A stretch of 64,000 bases of DNA from Candidatus Rifleibacteriota bacterium. GTDB lineage: Bacteria; Muiribacteriota; Ozemobacteria; Ozemobacterales; Ozemobacteraceae. The DNA is taken from positions 1-64,000 of the forward strand of contig JAHISQ010000132.1 in the NCBI GenBank assembly GCA_018818125.1, read 5' to 3'. Shown one piece after another: positions 45,232 through 53,795 of this stretch. Positions within the stretch are counted from its first letter, which is position 1, and every line of letters starts with the position of its first letter. The notes beneath the pieces are model-generated. The model was given only the letters and a program-made list of their open reading frames with translations, ran no database searches and was not told the DNA's origin. The translations under genes and the position numbers were made by a program.

Positions 45232-45799
45232 TATAAACAGATTTTAATTTCATATTTGCAAATACCGGAAAGAAATAGGTGGAGAAACTTTGTGCCGGCC
45301 CATATCTTTGATCAGAATTTAATCGCCCAGCTTCAAGAGAGATTTTAAATCCGATGTTTCCTGGCATACTGGCAGTATCGCCAGATTCGCCTTGAAGCAG
45401 ATCCAGAGAAAACAATTTACATCTATCTTTTAAGAGGAATATACTACGGGTCTCGTCTTCGCGCTTAAGACTCCCGGCTGCAGAATCAAAGTGATAGACA
45501 ATTTTCTGCAGCTTATCATTATGTCTGCGATAAAAAGAGAACTCTGTTTTTTCTTCATTGACTTTCAAATATTCGGACCAGTTTTTGCAGTCACCGTCGA
45601 GAAAGTCTGAATTACAAATATCCTCATTCAGGTAGCGAAAAACCTGCCATACTTCAGCAACATTTTCAGCTTTTTCAATAATGCGCAGATAACTTCTTGA
45701 ATACTGAAAAAGAAAACGATAGAATCCAAGCATAAATAAGGATGCAATTGAGAGGGCTACAAGGATTTCGACCAGTGAAAAGCCTTTTGCTTTTTTCAT
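45194..45799 (-). CDS. Pseudopilin, PilW/GspJ-like
   Basis: 201 residues. Type III (prepilin) signal KAKG/FSLVEILVALS: Gly at -1, Phe at +1 and Glu at +5, then a ~20-residue hydrophobic helix. The size, beta-rich remainder and position after a GspI-like gene suggest a minor pilin of PilW/GspJ kind. Its start overlaps the upstream gene by four bases (ATGA). Last gene of the four-gene minus-strand operon that begins at 49234. Confidence 0.78.
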   Translation of the reverse strand: MKKAKGFSLVEILVALSIASLFMLGFYRFLFQYSRSYLRIIEKAENVAEVWQVFRYLNEDICNSDFLDGDCKNWSEYLKVNEEKTEFSFYRRHNDKLQKIVYHFDSAAGSLKREDETRSIFLLKDRCKLFSLDLLQGESGDTASMPGNIGFKISLEAGRLNSDQRYGPAQSFSTYFFPVFANMKLKSVYNKKAWPLEASSN

Positions 45800-46239
45800 C
45801 TCCCACCTCGTTTGTTACTGCGTTCTTTTCTCCAGTGAAATGAAAAAGGTGAATTGGCTTCAACTACTGTAATTATATCGTAGACAGTTTCTGCCTTTTC
45901 GTTTTCAGAAATTTCAATTACTCTGACAAAATTATCAGGAGCTGAGGAATAGCAGATTGATCTGGAGTGATTATCATCAGAAAGAAAATCGGATTTTCCA
46001 CTTTCTGATGGGAAATTAAGAAATTTTCCGCCCTCCTGACCTTCGATATCAAGCGTCTGTAACTGATCTATAAGTTCGCAATTGCATGAGTAAACAAGTG
46101 ATCTGGTCTCAATGTTTTTTACATTGTCGATACTCATTGAATATATACCTATTACAGGCAAACTAGCTATTGCAAAGCATGCGACTACCATAATGATTTC
46201 GATCAGGGTAACGCCTTTTCTGGCAAACCAGTTACTCAT
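45796..46239 (-). CDS. Pseudopilin, PilV/GspI-like
   Basis: 147 residues. Prepilin signal ARKG/VTLIEIIMV with Glu at +5 and hydrophobic helix; the rest is short (CELIDQLQTLDIEGQEGG...). The ATG at 46239 is eight bases from AGGAG and overlaps the upstream stop (ATGA), so the ATG seven codons earlier is rejected. Processing would need a prepilin peptidase such as that at 37377. Confidence 0.78.
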   Translation of the reverse strand: MSNWFARKGVTLIEIIMVVACFAIASLPVIGIYSMSIDNVKNIETRSLVYSCNCELIDQLQTLDIEGQEGGKFLNFPSESGKSDFLSDDNHSRSICYSSAPDNFVRVIEISENEKAETVYDIITVVEANSPFSFHWRKERSNKRGGR

Positions 46240-48317
46240 CTGATTGTCTCCTGGCTCCATTCAGAATAACTATCTGAAAAAATGACGGAATAGAGACTAG
46301 TTCTCTTACTTTGATTTTCCTGATTGGTTGGATCAAAATAGTCTGCAAATGTTATGCAGCCGCCCTTGCGCCAGTCAGAGGGCTTCAGGGTGTTGACGGC
46401 AACAGTTCCAAAAATTCTTACGCTACTGCTTTTGGGGGCTATGACGGTACCTCCCAGTGCTATAAGGCTGGAGTATATGGGCTCATTGTCAGCCTCTAGG
46501 ACTATGTCACCGGTCAGCGAAATTAAAGATACCGGCCCGTCGATCTCGGGTTTTGGAATTCCACCTTTAACTTTGATGTTTTTGCGACAGCACAGAACTC
46601 CTGGAGAACGTAATTTTAATGAGGCTGGCAATTCAAGATCATCACTGTTTACAAAAATTGTTTGCCCGCGTAGATTTAGAGTGTTATCAGTCAGATTGTG
46701 TTTGAAAAACTCTTCAGAATTATCGTATGTTTCGGTAAAGCGTCCAGAAAAAAGCTTTTCAGCAGTAAGCTCATGCAAATTTATACTTTCCGGGGCTTCT
46801 GCATCAGGAAAATTGAATTTAAACTGTTTGCCGCTAACAAGGTAGTCAGAATTTCCGGCAGCTTCAGAAATGCCACCCTGTTCTTCAAAACGCTGCTTAG
46901 GTGGAATAGTCATTTCCTGATTTGATAAGTAGTCGAATATTTGATTATATGGCTCACCGATTAACTGGCAGGCATAAGAAGAGTAGTTTGCTCTGCTGCC
47001 AAACAGTTTCTCAAGCGTAATTCCAGAGTCAATCTGCAGACTTTCTCCGCCAGTGTTTGGTGAAAAAATTCCTGGGAGTGGTATCAAATCCCAAAAGCTG
47101 ACATTTGCTCCAGAGACTGCGTAATCAACTGGTGACATTAACAGTACCAACAAGCCATCAATGGTGTCGTCATTATCAAAATCAACTACAATGGCAGAGT
47201 AATATGGAAAAACACTGAGAATTTGCCCAATAAGAATTCCCGGAGAAGGGTTGTTCATTGTTCCGCTGAGATGAAGAAAACTTGAATTCATAGTTCTGGG
47301 CGAGTTTCCTGCAAAAAACGAATCCAATGTACCATAGGGATTCATGTTTGTGCCTTTTGAATCTTGATCATAAAATCCACCAAAAGTTGCCTGAATTTTT
47401 AGCGAAGCCTTTTTCGAGCCATTATTAAAGGAAATCCCTGCTGAAAATCCACTTGGCAAATTCCTAATAAGAAATTTTGGAAATGATTTTTCAGAAAGAT
47501 TCTCCGGATAGAAGTGAAATACTTCGCCGGTATTAACATCACTTCCGGATGTAAGATGCAGCTCAATCGTCTTATCACCACCAAGAAAAATCATACCGTT
47601 CTTTTTTAAATCAAGAGAGCTTGCTTTGCTTGAATTGTTGACAATTAACGGAGCCTCAACCCCAATAAGGGTGTCGTCTGGTGGTAAAAGACTGCCGTCT
47701 GACCTGTTCCTAAGACAGTTATAGCCTTTTGATGTTTCGTTAGTCGCCTCAGGTTGTTTGATGAAAAGAGAAAATCTCGACAAGACTGGCAGGGCCATGC
47801 AGTTACATGTTGCTTCACGTAAAAAACGGTAACTCTTACGCATCTTGCTCCAGAGTCCACGGCCAGTAGTAAGCTCAAAGCTAAGATGTATCTGAAATGC
47901 TTTTTCCTTTGAGTCACGCCAGAAAGAGGGAGTTAGCTGCCGAGGTGACTGCAAAATCAGAGAAAAATTGCTTAAAGTGATAGATGGACCATTATCAGGA
48001 CTCAAGAATTCAAGTTTCAGAGAAATATCATTTTCAATATTAATAGGGAAATTGCTGGCGGCGGTTTCTACTACTTTTATAAAAAGGGCACTTTCCGGAT
48101 TAGCCAGTTCTGCTCCAAGTTTATTGAAAACCCGATCGGCAATCTCTCTGCTGCTAAGATCCATAAGCATCGAATGCGAGTGTGAAAAAACCTGGTTGTT
48201 CTTTTCTGCCATGGTTGAATGCAAAGAAAAAGACAGAATGCCAAGAACGAGAAAAACGGCAATCATTATGAGAAATATAATGCTGCCTTTTTTGTCGGTA
48301 GACTTGATTTTACGCAT
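46236..48317 (-). CDS. Large PilX/GspK-like membrane-anchored protein
   Basis: 693 residues. The N-terminus KKGSIIFLIMIAVFLVLGIL has the hydrophobic helix of PilX/GspK proteins and lacks Glu at +5, as many of these do. The large exported part (~45-693) has beta-rich segments; the end (SLIALGGTVIAPKSSSVRIF, GTVAVNTLKPSDW) looks like the repetitive shell-type beta domains often found in such proteins. The start ATG shares a base with the upstream stop (TGATG); the longer frame to 48371 overlaps that gene and lacks an SD. Same position and size as the 697-residue protein at 53796. Confidence 0.7.
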   Translation of the reverse strand: MRKIKSTDKKGSIIFLIMIAVFLVLGILSFSLHSTMAEKNNQVFSHSHSMLMDLSSREIADRVFNKLGAELANPESALFIKVVETAASNFPINIENDISLKLEFLSPDNGPSITLSNFSLILQSPRQLTPSFWRDSKEKAFQIHLSFELTTGRGLWSKMRKSYRFLREATCNCMALPVLSRFSLFIKQPEATNETSKGYNCLRNRSDGSLLPPDDTLIGVEAPLIVNNSSKASSLDLKKNGMIFLGGDKTIELHLTSGSDVNTGEVFHFYPENLSEKSFPKFLIRNLPSGFSAGISFNNGSKKASLKIQATFGGFYDQDSKGTNMNPYGTLDSFFAGNSPRTMNSSFLHLSGTMNNPSPGILIGQILSVFPYYSAIVVDFDNDDTIDGLLVLLMSPVDYAVSGANVSFWDLIPLPGIFSPNTGGESLQIDSGITLEKLFGSRANYSSYACQLIGEPYNQIFDYLSNQEMTIPPKQRFEEQGGISEAAGNSDYLVSGKQFKFNFPDAEAPESINLHELTAEKLFSGRFTETYDNSEEFFKHNLTDNTLNLRGQTIFVNSDDLELPASLKLRSPGVLCCRKNIKVKGGIPKPEIDGPVSLISLTGDIVLEADNEPIYSSLIALGGTVIAPKSSSVRIFGTVAVNTLKPSDWRKGGCITFADYFDPTNQENQSKRTSLYSVIFSDSYSEWSQETIR

Positions 48318-49234
48318 CAGTTTCCATTTTCCGAGTCTTTCAGATAAGGCGGTCGCAGATGACCGGGCCAATACAATGGCGGAATCGATTTTCCTTCCGG
48401 TCCTAATATTATAGGCAACTTACCCGGTCCAGCGATAATTTTACCACCGATATCGTTAGCATACTTTTCAAGAAGTCCAACGGCTTCAATTAATCTGAGC
48501 GGAATAAGAGTTCTGGGTGGTTCGATATGATTGCCTTCACTGTCAAGTATTTCCAATTTTCCATTCTCGCCTGGTTTGGTGCTGCCGCCAATTGATGCAG
48601 CAAACTTTTTAATTCTTGCGTCGATTTCGTCAGATGTAAGAAATAATCTTCGCTTTGTATCTGGTATTGAGGCTCCAAGGGCTTCTACAGAATTAGCTGA
48701 AGGTTTTTCACCATTTGGATAATCCTCACCTTTTATGAAAGCCGTTGTAATTTTGCGATAGTCTGTGAGTGAAATAAGCTCATGTCTGGATGGAATATAT
48801 TCAGAAATTGCCAGTTGGCCGTTATTATCTTTGTCGTGATTCGAAAAATATTGATCAGCAGAGATGGAAATCGGAAATTTTCCGGCTTCGCAAAGACTTG
48901 TAAATTGTGCCTGGCTCATCATGCCTTCAGGCCTACCCACAGTTTTTATGAAGATTTTGGCCAGAGAATCTGTAAAATCTATGAGAGCAAAATTTGTATA
49001 CTTCGGATAGTCGCTTAATTCAATTGTTTCTTTCGTAGTCTGTGGGTTTTCAAGAACAAGATCACCAGAATTTTCAAATTTGTCGGTTGTCTCAGATTGC
49101 TGTTGCAGGCGTATTACCGGGGAACTGTCTTCGGCGTGGAGTTTACCTCCACCTGCTGAAAAAAACTGCGGAGTAAAGCACAAAGCAAGAAGCATACATA
49201 ATACTGGCCTTTGCATCTTTTTTGTTGCAAACAT
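48317..49234 (-). CDS. Exported EF-hand protein
   Basis: 305 residues. Signal peptide (~1-28). One canonical EF-hand loop DKDNNGQLAISE at 134-145 implies Ca2+ binding. The remainder has Pro/Gly-containing repeats (LLEKYANDIGGKIIAGPGKL) without known domain. First gene of the pseudopilin operon; calcium-binding minor subunits are known to stabilise some type IV pili and type II pseudopili, so a similar role is possible. ATG at 49234 behind AAAGGTG; the GTG three codons earlier falls within that SD. Confidence 0.72.
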   Translation of the reverse strand: MFATKKMQRPVLCMLLALCFTPQFFSAGGGKLHAEDSSPVIRLQQQSETTDKFENSGDLVLENPQTTKETIELSDYPKYTNFALIDFTDSLAKIFIKTVGRPEGMMSQAQFTSLCEAGKFPISISADQYFSNHDKDNNGQLAISEYIPSRHELISLTDYRKITTAFIKGEDYPNGEKPSANSVEALGASIPDTKRRLFLTSDEIDARIKKFAASIGGSTKPGENGKLEILDSEGNHIEPPRTLIPLRLIEAVGLLEKYANDIGGKIIAGPGKLPIILGPEGKSIPPLYWPGHLRPPYLKDSENGN

Positions 49235-49384
49235 TTTATACACCTTTCTGGTAAGCTCATCTGCTTCATCAGATTATTTAGATTGCAGATTAATGGCTAT
49301 GCCTAAGACAAAAGACCGGTATAAGCAAAAGTATGCGACATAGAATTATCTATGACAATCTTTCCACTCAATTTGCCTGAAACT

Positions 49385-49411
49385 GTTACCGCAAAATACT
49401 GTTATGTGACA
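49385..49411 (-). promoter_or_regulatory. TGTCACA box, weaker ECF-type promoter
   Basis: TGTCACA (49411-49405) then N16 and TAAC on the minus strand, 150 bases before the EF-hand start. The -10 match is poor and the leader long. Confidence 0.3.
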
Positions 49412-49492
49412 AATCATTGAACTCAAGAATAAGTTTCACACTGCATCTCTGCTGCTTTATCATTAATCACCATATTTTTCGCTGAAGGAATT

Positions 49493-50026
49493 CTATTCCC
49501 CTAGTCCTGCCGCGGGATTTTCGTGCATCTGGATGGTTTTCTGAATTCCGGTTTGCCAGATGAAATTTCGTTGTTGTGGGTTGACCGGACCAACATTGGT
49601 GTTTCCCTGTTTGGTTACGATATTCGAATATCCTTCGATGGTGCCTCCAGACATGATATGCTGGGTGGCGTTGCGATAATCAGCTTCAGTTGCAGCCGCT
49701 CCGGTGGTGTTTTGAATCGTTTCAGACATTTTTGTCTGTGCTTCTTCACTGGTGACGCAAATCCCCCGGAGACTTTGCAAGCTTCCGCCATTGGCCAAAT
49801 GGTTCAAGCCGTCACGCATTTCGGTTTCAGTCGGAGCGCGCCCGAGGGTTTGTCCGATGGTTGTAGCTACTGCCGCCGGGGCCATTGCTTTGCGTTGCGC
49901 TTCCGCGGTCTGAACCTGATTTATCATGATAGCGTTTATGATTGCGGCATTGTCTGCCAGGACTATCCCAGAAAGGCTTCCAAGAACGAACCCAAGAACC
50001 AGAATACTGATTGTCTGCTTTTTCAT
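49493..50026 (-). CDS. Exported DUF4214-like protein with GLG C-terminal motif
   Basis: 177 residues. Signal peptide (~1-24). Two DUF4214-like repeats: LGRAPTETEMRDGLNHLANG and TGAAATEADYRNATQHIMSG, each followed by a short helix. The C-terminus HENPAAGLGE ends with the P-x-x-G-L-G motif also seen at 44687 and 63046. Monocistronic between divergent operons, with an ECF-type promoter 48 bases upstream and SD AAGGAGAG. Probably a secreted or surface protein of the local system. Confidence 0.65.
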   Translation of the reverse strand: MKKQTISILVLGFVLGSLSGIVLADNAAIINAIMINQVQTAEAQRKAMAPAAVATTIGQTLGRAPTETEMRDGLNHLANGGSLQSLRGICVTSEEAQTKMSETIQNTTGAAATEADYRNATQHIMSGGTIEGYSNIVTKQGNTNVGPVNPQQRNFIWQTGIQKTIQMHENPAAGLGE

Positions 50027-50073
50027 GTTGAACTCTCCTTGTAAATTTTTTGAATTTCGGATTCAGTTATTAT

Positions 50074-50100
50074 GACAGGCAAATCAAAAATTATGTGACA
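50074..50100 (-). promoter_or_regulatory. ECF-type promoter, TGTCACA-N16-TGTC
   Basis: TGTCACA (50100-50094), N16, TGTC (50077-50074) on the minus strand; 48 bases before the start at 50026. Confidence 0.5.
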
Positions 50101-50431
50101 AGAAATTTTAAAAAAATGAAAATACTTTGAGTGCTCTGAGACTTTTGCAAGAATCGCATTTAAATGAGAAAACCTTCAAAATGCTTTGTCTATTGTTCTG
50201 TTGCATCTTTTTGTGTCTCAAAATTCTTTGCTTGGGTTGCAAAATATCAGGCGGAACGAAGAATTGCCAGATCTCTTTCAGCAGTCTACTTTGAAGGCAA
50301 AGACTTTTCAACCCCGCGACCTGAATTCCCGGATAAAAAATCAAGTTATGACTTCATGCATGGAGCGGAATTCAATTTCATTCCGAACCGAAAGGGAAAT
50401 CCTTCTCTACTCAGCGCCCCTCGTCAGATAA

Positions 50432-50461
50432 TTGACACCCTTTGTTTCAGTATGCTATATT
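50432..50461 (+). promoter_or_regulatory. Sigma-70 promoter of the HEAT-TM gene
   Basis: TTGACA (50432-50437), 18-base spacer ending TGC, TATATT (50456-50461). Confidence 0.72.
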
Positions 50462-50527
50462 AGCCGCAAAGAATGTATCTGTGGCTAAGGAAGCGGGTTT
50501 TTGAGCCTTTAAGGCAAGGATGAGCTG

Positions 50528-52876
50528 ATGCTTGACAAAGAAATTATCGAAAATCTCCAGCTTCCTTTTGCTTCGTTTCGACTTTTTGCACTTGAACAGG
50601 CGATAAAGACAGGAAATACCAAAGAACTCCTTGCTTTGCTTGGCCAGTTGTCTAACTCAGAAGACAGTTCTGAATGCCAGGTTCTTTTGCCTTATGCTAT
50701 AACAGCAGTCAAAAACCGATTAGCCGGAGCCAAAGACACCAGTTTTAATGCAAACGACAGTTCAAATCTTTCTCAGGCTTTTGCTGACGCATCTGGTGAA
50801 GATCAGATTGCGATATTAATCGGGCCAGCCCTTTCAGATATTGCAGATCATGTAAAACATGTTGCAGAATGGCTTAAGGCGGCAAGAAATGATGCTGTGG
50901 CAGCTTTGGTTCTCTCAACTTTTTCACGCGTATGGCCTGATAGCGAATTAGGTGCACTTAAACCTTTACTGTTTTCTGAGAGTCTCAGTATCAGAATGAA
51001 CGCTTTGCAGATTCTAATTCAAAAATCTCCAACATTAATTACCAGCAATCTACCTGAATTATTAATCAGTAACGATCCTCGATTTCGAGCACTGGCAATC
51101 AGAGGGCTTGCTTCTATCGATATGGATGAAGCTTTAGCTCACTTCGATTTTTTATTGAATTCAGCTTCTTCAGAAAAAAAACTTTCGGCATTGCAGATCA
51201 GTATTCATCTTCCCTTCGCCAGGGTATGCCCATGTCTGGTTAAATTTATGGCAATCGAACAGGACAAATCGCTGTTAGCGAAAGCAGGCGTTCTGTTGGC
51301 GAGCAACCCCGATCCGGATGTACCATTCAGATTATGGGAAATAGCCATGCACTCTTCTTTTAACAAACAGGAAATTATTAAGAAGATTATCCAGTCTGTT
51401 TGTGACGAAATAAAGATCACCAGAATGCTGAACGGAAAAGAAGATGCTTATATGCTTCGCCTGCAGCGCTGGATATACCGCTATGGCGCCGCGACTCTGC
51501 TCCGAGAATACATAGACCTTTTGCCTGGAGCTTCTAATCGTCAGGCTCTAGAAATGGAAATCCGCTTAAAAAAATTACTGAAGAATGATGGAGTTCGCGA
51601 GGTTTTTGTTGAAGCCCAAAACTGGTCGGTTTCAGAGAAAGCCCTGAGTTTTATCAAAAACCTGGTTCAGACAGAATCAGAAACTGTTACTGAAGATAAA
51701 TCTGCTAAGAATTTTTGCGAACTGTCTGTTGACGAACAGATTCGCTATGTGACATTGATAGATGATCCTGAAAAAACAGATGCCGCAGAAGTTTTGCTGA
51801 AAATCATGCAGAACATAATGACTGAACCAGATTTGTCGGCAACAGCATTTAGATCGGCGTTAAGAATGGGACGTAGTGATTTTGTTGAGGTTGCCAGAAC
51901 AGCATTGAGTTCAGATAATCCAAATCTTCAATCGGCTGCTCTGGAATACATGGCAGAGTTTGCTACTGATGAGCTTTTTATAAAGCTTGGGCAATATCTG
52001 AAATCTTTAGACCTGCGCGTAAAAAGAACTGCACTACGTGTCTTGAAAAAGCAAGATCAGGATCAGGCAGTATCCTCGTTAAAAGCTATGCTGTCGCAAA
52101 ATGATATGCAGCAATATCACTCAGCCATTGCCTGTATGATTCATTTTCCGTTTTCTTCGGTCAGGCCATTATTGCTGGAATTTTTGCAGAATTTTCAGAG
52201 TCCGGATTTGTTAAGTGCTGGCTTATGTCTTTTTCAGGCAAATCCTGATCCAGAAAGTCTTTACTTGCTGTTTAGACTCCAGCAGCAGATAGAATATGAT
52301 GGTAAAACCCTTGTCGGTGAGGTATTAGATTCTGTTGCCGAATCTCTGAGAATAGATAGACGGCTTGGTGAAAATTTTTCCATGGACACCGCGAAACTGG
52401 AATGGCAGAAACGATATCGGCAAGAACTGGAAAAACAAAGAACTCCAGCGCCTTATTCTCTCCAAATGACTTTTCCAGAGACATTGAGCGCATTTAAAAA
52501 ATCCTCCATGGATTTTGTCAATGAGCTTTATGATAGATATAAAGGCGCGTTTAATATTTATTTTGTCGTTGTCGCAATTCTTTTTATTGTCGCCGGGATT
52601 AGACTTTACTGGCCTGTTTCGTCTGATCAAAACAAGATTAGAGCCGGAGCAATAGCACAAAACAGCTTGATAATAGATGGAACGGTTACTATGATTGACA
52701 GCAAAGGCGAAAAGATTTTTCTTGATGACACAGCAGGAAAGCAGCATGTGGTCCTTGCGGCACGAGGAACATGGAAGAAGAACCTGAAAAATACCAGATT
52801 AAAGCTTAAAGTGACTCCGTTTCGAATTAATCAGACTGGACTGATAATCTCTCAGTTTCAGGCATTTGAAGAATAA
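50528..52876 (+). CDS. HEAT-repeat protein with C-terminal membrane anchor (paralogue A)
   Basis: 782 residues. Cytoplasmic HEAT-like helical repeats over ~10-650, e.g. SIRMNALQILIQKSPTLI and LDLRVKRTALRVLKKQDQDQ. One membrane helix (~675-695, YFVVVAILFIVAGIRLYW) and a ~85-residue C-terminal part resembling an OB-type barrel (LIIDGTVTMIDSKGEKIFLD). No signal peptide, so the solenoid is inside and the barrel outside. Clear paralogue of 57196-59538; QAVSSLKAML and ACMIHFPFSSVRPLL recur there. Followed 16 bases later by a STAS gene. Likely a scaffold linking cytoplasmic switch proteins to the envelope; inferred. Confidence 0.78.
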   Translation: MLDKEIIENLQLPFASFRLFALEQAIKTGNTKELLALLGQLSNSEDSSECQVLLPYAITAVKNRLAGAKDTSFNANDSSNLSQAFADASGEDQIAILIGPALSDIADHVKHVAEWLKAARNDAVAALVLSTFSRVWPDSELGALKPLLFSESLSIRMNALQILIQKSPTLITSNLPELLISNDPRFRALAIRGLASIDMDEALAHFDFLLNSASSEKKLSALQISIHLPFARVCPCLVKFMAIEQDKSLLAKAGVLLASNPDPDVPFRLWEIAMHSSFNKQEIIKKIIQSVCDEIKITRMLNGKEDAYMLRLQRWIYRYGAATLLREYIDLLPGASNRQALEMEIRLKKLLKNDGVREVFVEAQNWSVSEKALSFIKNLVQTESETVTEDKSAKNFCELSVDEQIRYVTLIDDPEKTDAAEVLLKIMQNIMTEPDLSATAFRSALRMGRSDFVEVARTALSSDNPNLQSAALEYMAEFATDELFIKLGQYLKSLDLRVKRTALRVLKKQDQDQAVSSLKAMLSQNDMQQYHSAIACMIHFPFSSVRPLLLEFLQNFQSPDLLSAGLCLFQANPDPESLYLLFRLQQQIEYDGKTLVGEVLDSVAESLRIDRRLGENFSMDTAKLEWQKRYRQELEKQRTPAPYSLQMTFPETLSAFKKSSMDFVNELYDRYKGAFNIYFVVVAILFIVAGIRLYWPVSSDQNKIRAGAIAQNSLIIDGTVTMIDSKGEKIFLDDTAGKQHVVLAARGTWKKNLKNTRLKLKVTPFRINQTGLIISQFQAFEE

Positions 52877-52892
52877 TAAGGCAGGGAATATT

Positions 52893-53237
52893 ATGAATTT
52901 CAGTATTGTTCATGAGCAGAATGAAGATGTAGGCATAATGGTAATAAGCGGATATTTTTCGTCTGAAGCCGGCGAAATGCTTTCGCAACAGATCGAAGAA
53001 TTACTGCGCAACGGGACCATCAAATTTATTTTTGATTTTGCCGCCTGCACTTCGGTTAATAGTCCTGGAGCAGCCTCGATTCTTGACATTACTCTTCGCA
53101 TCCATGATGACTTTCGAGGAAAAGTTTTCATTACAAGTCTCAGAGCACTGATGAAAAATTTGTTTGAGATGGTTGGAATTTTTCCTCTTGCAGGTTCTGC
53201 CGAAAAGATTGAAGCGGCATTGATAGAACTTGCATAA
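52893..53237 (+). CDS. STAS-domain anti-sigma factor antagonist-like protein
   Basis: 114 residues, single STAS domain: VISGYFSSEAGEMLSQQIEE, FDFAACTSVNSPGAASILD with putative phospho-acceptor Ser57, and MVGIFPLAGS near the end. The ATG at 52893 follows AGGGAA; the longer frame from 52866 overlaps the upstream gene and is rejected. Close paralogue of 62633-62989 and more distant from 3174-3533. Operon with the HEAT-TM gene. Confidence 0.86.
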   Translation: MNFSIVHEQNEDVGIMVISGYFSSEAGEMLSQQIEELLRNGTIKFIFDFAACTSVNSPGAASILDITLRIHDDFRGKVFITSLRALMKNLFEMVGIFPLAGSAEKIEAALIELA

Positions 53238-53243
53238 AAAAGA

Positions 53244-53270
53244 TGTCACAAACAAGCGGATTTGTCAGAC
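53244..53270 (+). promoter_or_regulatory. ECF-type promoter, TGTCACA-N16-AGAC
   Basis: TGTCACA at 53244-53250, AGAC at 53267-53270, 35 bases before the lipoprotein ATG at 53306. Confidence 0.42.
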
Positions 53271-53305
53271 TAAGTAATTAATCCATTTTTATACAGGAGG
53301 CTACC

Positions 53306-53710
53306 ATGAACATGAAATCTTTGGGGAAAGCTCGTCCAGTGCTGTTTTTAGCCATAATGCTGATTGTGTCTATTTCTTTGACTGGTTGCAGCGAAGTCAT
53401 TGAAGGCATTATGAAGATCTTTGAAGGTGTTAAACAGATTGGTACTGCGATTTTTGGTGGTGGCAGTAAAGACAAAGCAACAACAGACAAAGCAACAACA
53501 GACAAAGCAACAACAGACACAAAGAAAACTGATGATGCAAAAGCAGAAGCTGACGCTAAAAAAGTGAAAGAAGATGCTGCTGCTAAGAAGGCAAAGGAAG
53601 ATGCTGCTGCTAAAAAGGCGGAAGAAGATGCTGCTGCTAAAAAGGCAGAAGAAGATAATAATCGGGACCTTAAGGTGCCTCAAAACCCCGATGGTTCATA
53701 TGACATCTAA
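53306..53710 (+). CDS. Lipoprotein with tandem Ala/Lys/Glu repeats
   Basis: 134 residues. Lipobox SLTGC (Cys28). After a short conserved-looking part (SEVIEGIMKIFEGVKQIG) the chain is repetitive: three DKATT units, then three EDAAAKKA[KE] units forming a charged helix, ending VPQNPDGSYDI. Similar rods are seen in TolA-like and wall-tethering lipoproteins. AGGAGG precedes the ATG. Just upstream of the second pseudopilin operon. Confidence 0.75.
   Translation: MNMKSLGKARPVLFLAIMLIVSISLTGCSEVIEGIMKIFEGVKQIGTAIFGGGSKDKATTDKATTDKATTDTKKTDDAKAEADAKKVKEDAAAKKAKEDAAAKKAEEDAAAKKAEEDNNRDLKVPQNPDGSYDI
53471..53515 (+). repeat. Three exact 15-bp tandem repeats
   Basis: Unit GACAAAGCAACAACA three times, encoding DKATT, within the lipoprotein gene. 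Confidence 0.95.
53570..53650 (+). repeat. Three near-identical 27-bp tandem repeats
   Basis: Unit begins GAAGATGCTGCTGCTAA and encodes EDAAAKKA[KE]; copies differ at a few third positions and one Lys/Glu codon. Confidence 0.95.
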
Positions 53711-53795
53711 TCATAAGATGAGCATTTTGGTGTTGGAGAACTAAGAAGCGCAAATGTAGATTTTACGACAACGTTTTATGATATCAGTGCAATAA

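Larger units (their letters stand above)
50027..50527. other. Intergenic region between divergent genes
   Basis: 501 bases holding promoters for both flanking genes (50074-50100 and 50432-50461). Frames at 50164-50463 (+) and 50108-50344 (-) lack SD and recognisable content. I see no RNA gene. Confidence 0.5.

Noticed and set aside
50164-50463. 99-codon plus-strand frame in the divergent intergenic region
   Set aside because: No SD, odd composition, overlaps the promoter of the HEAT-TM gene.
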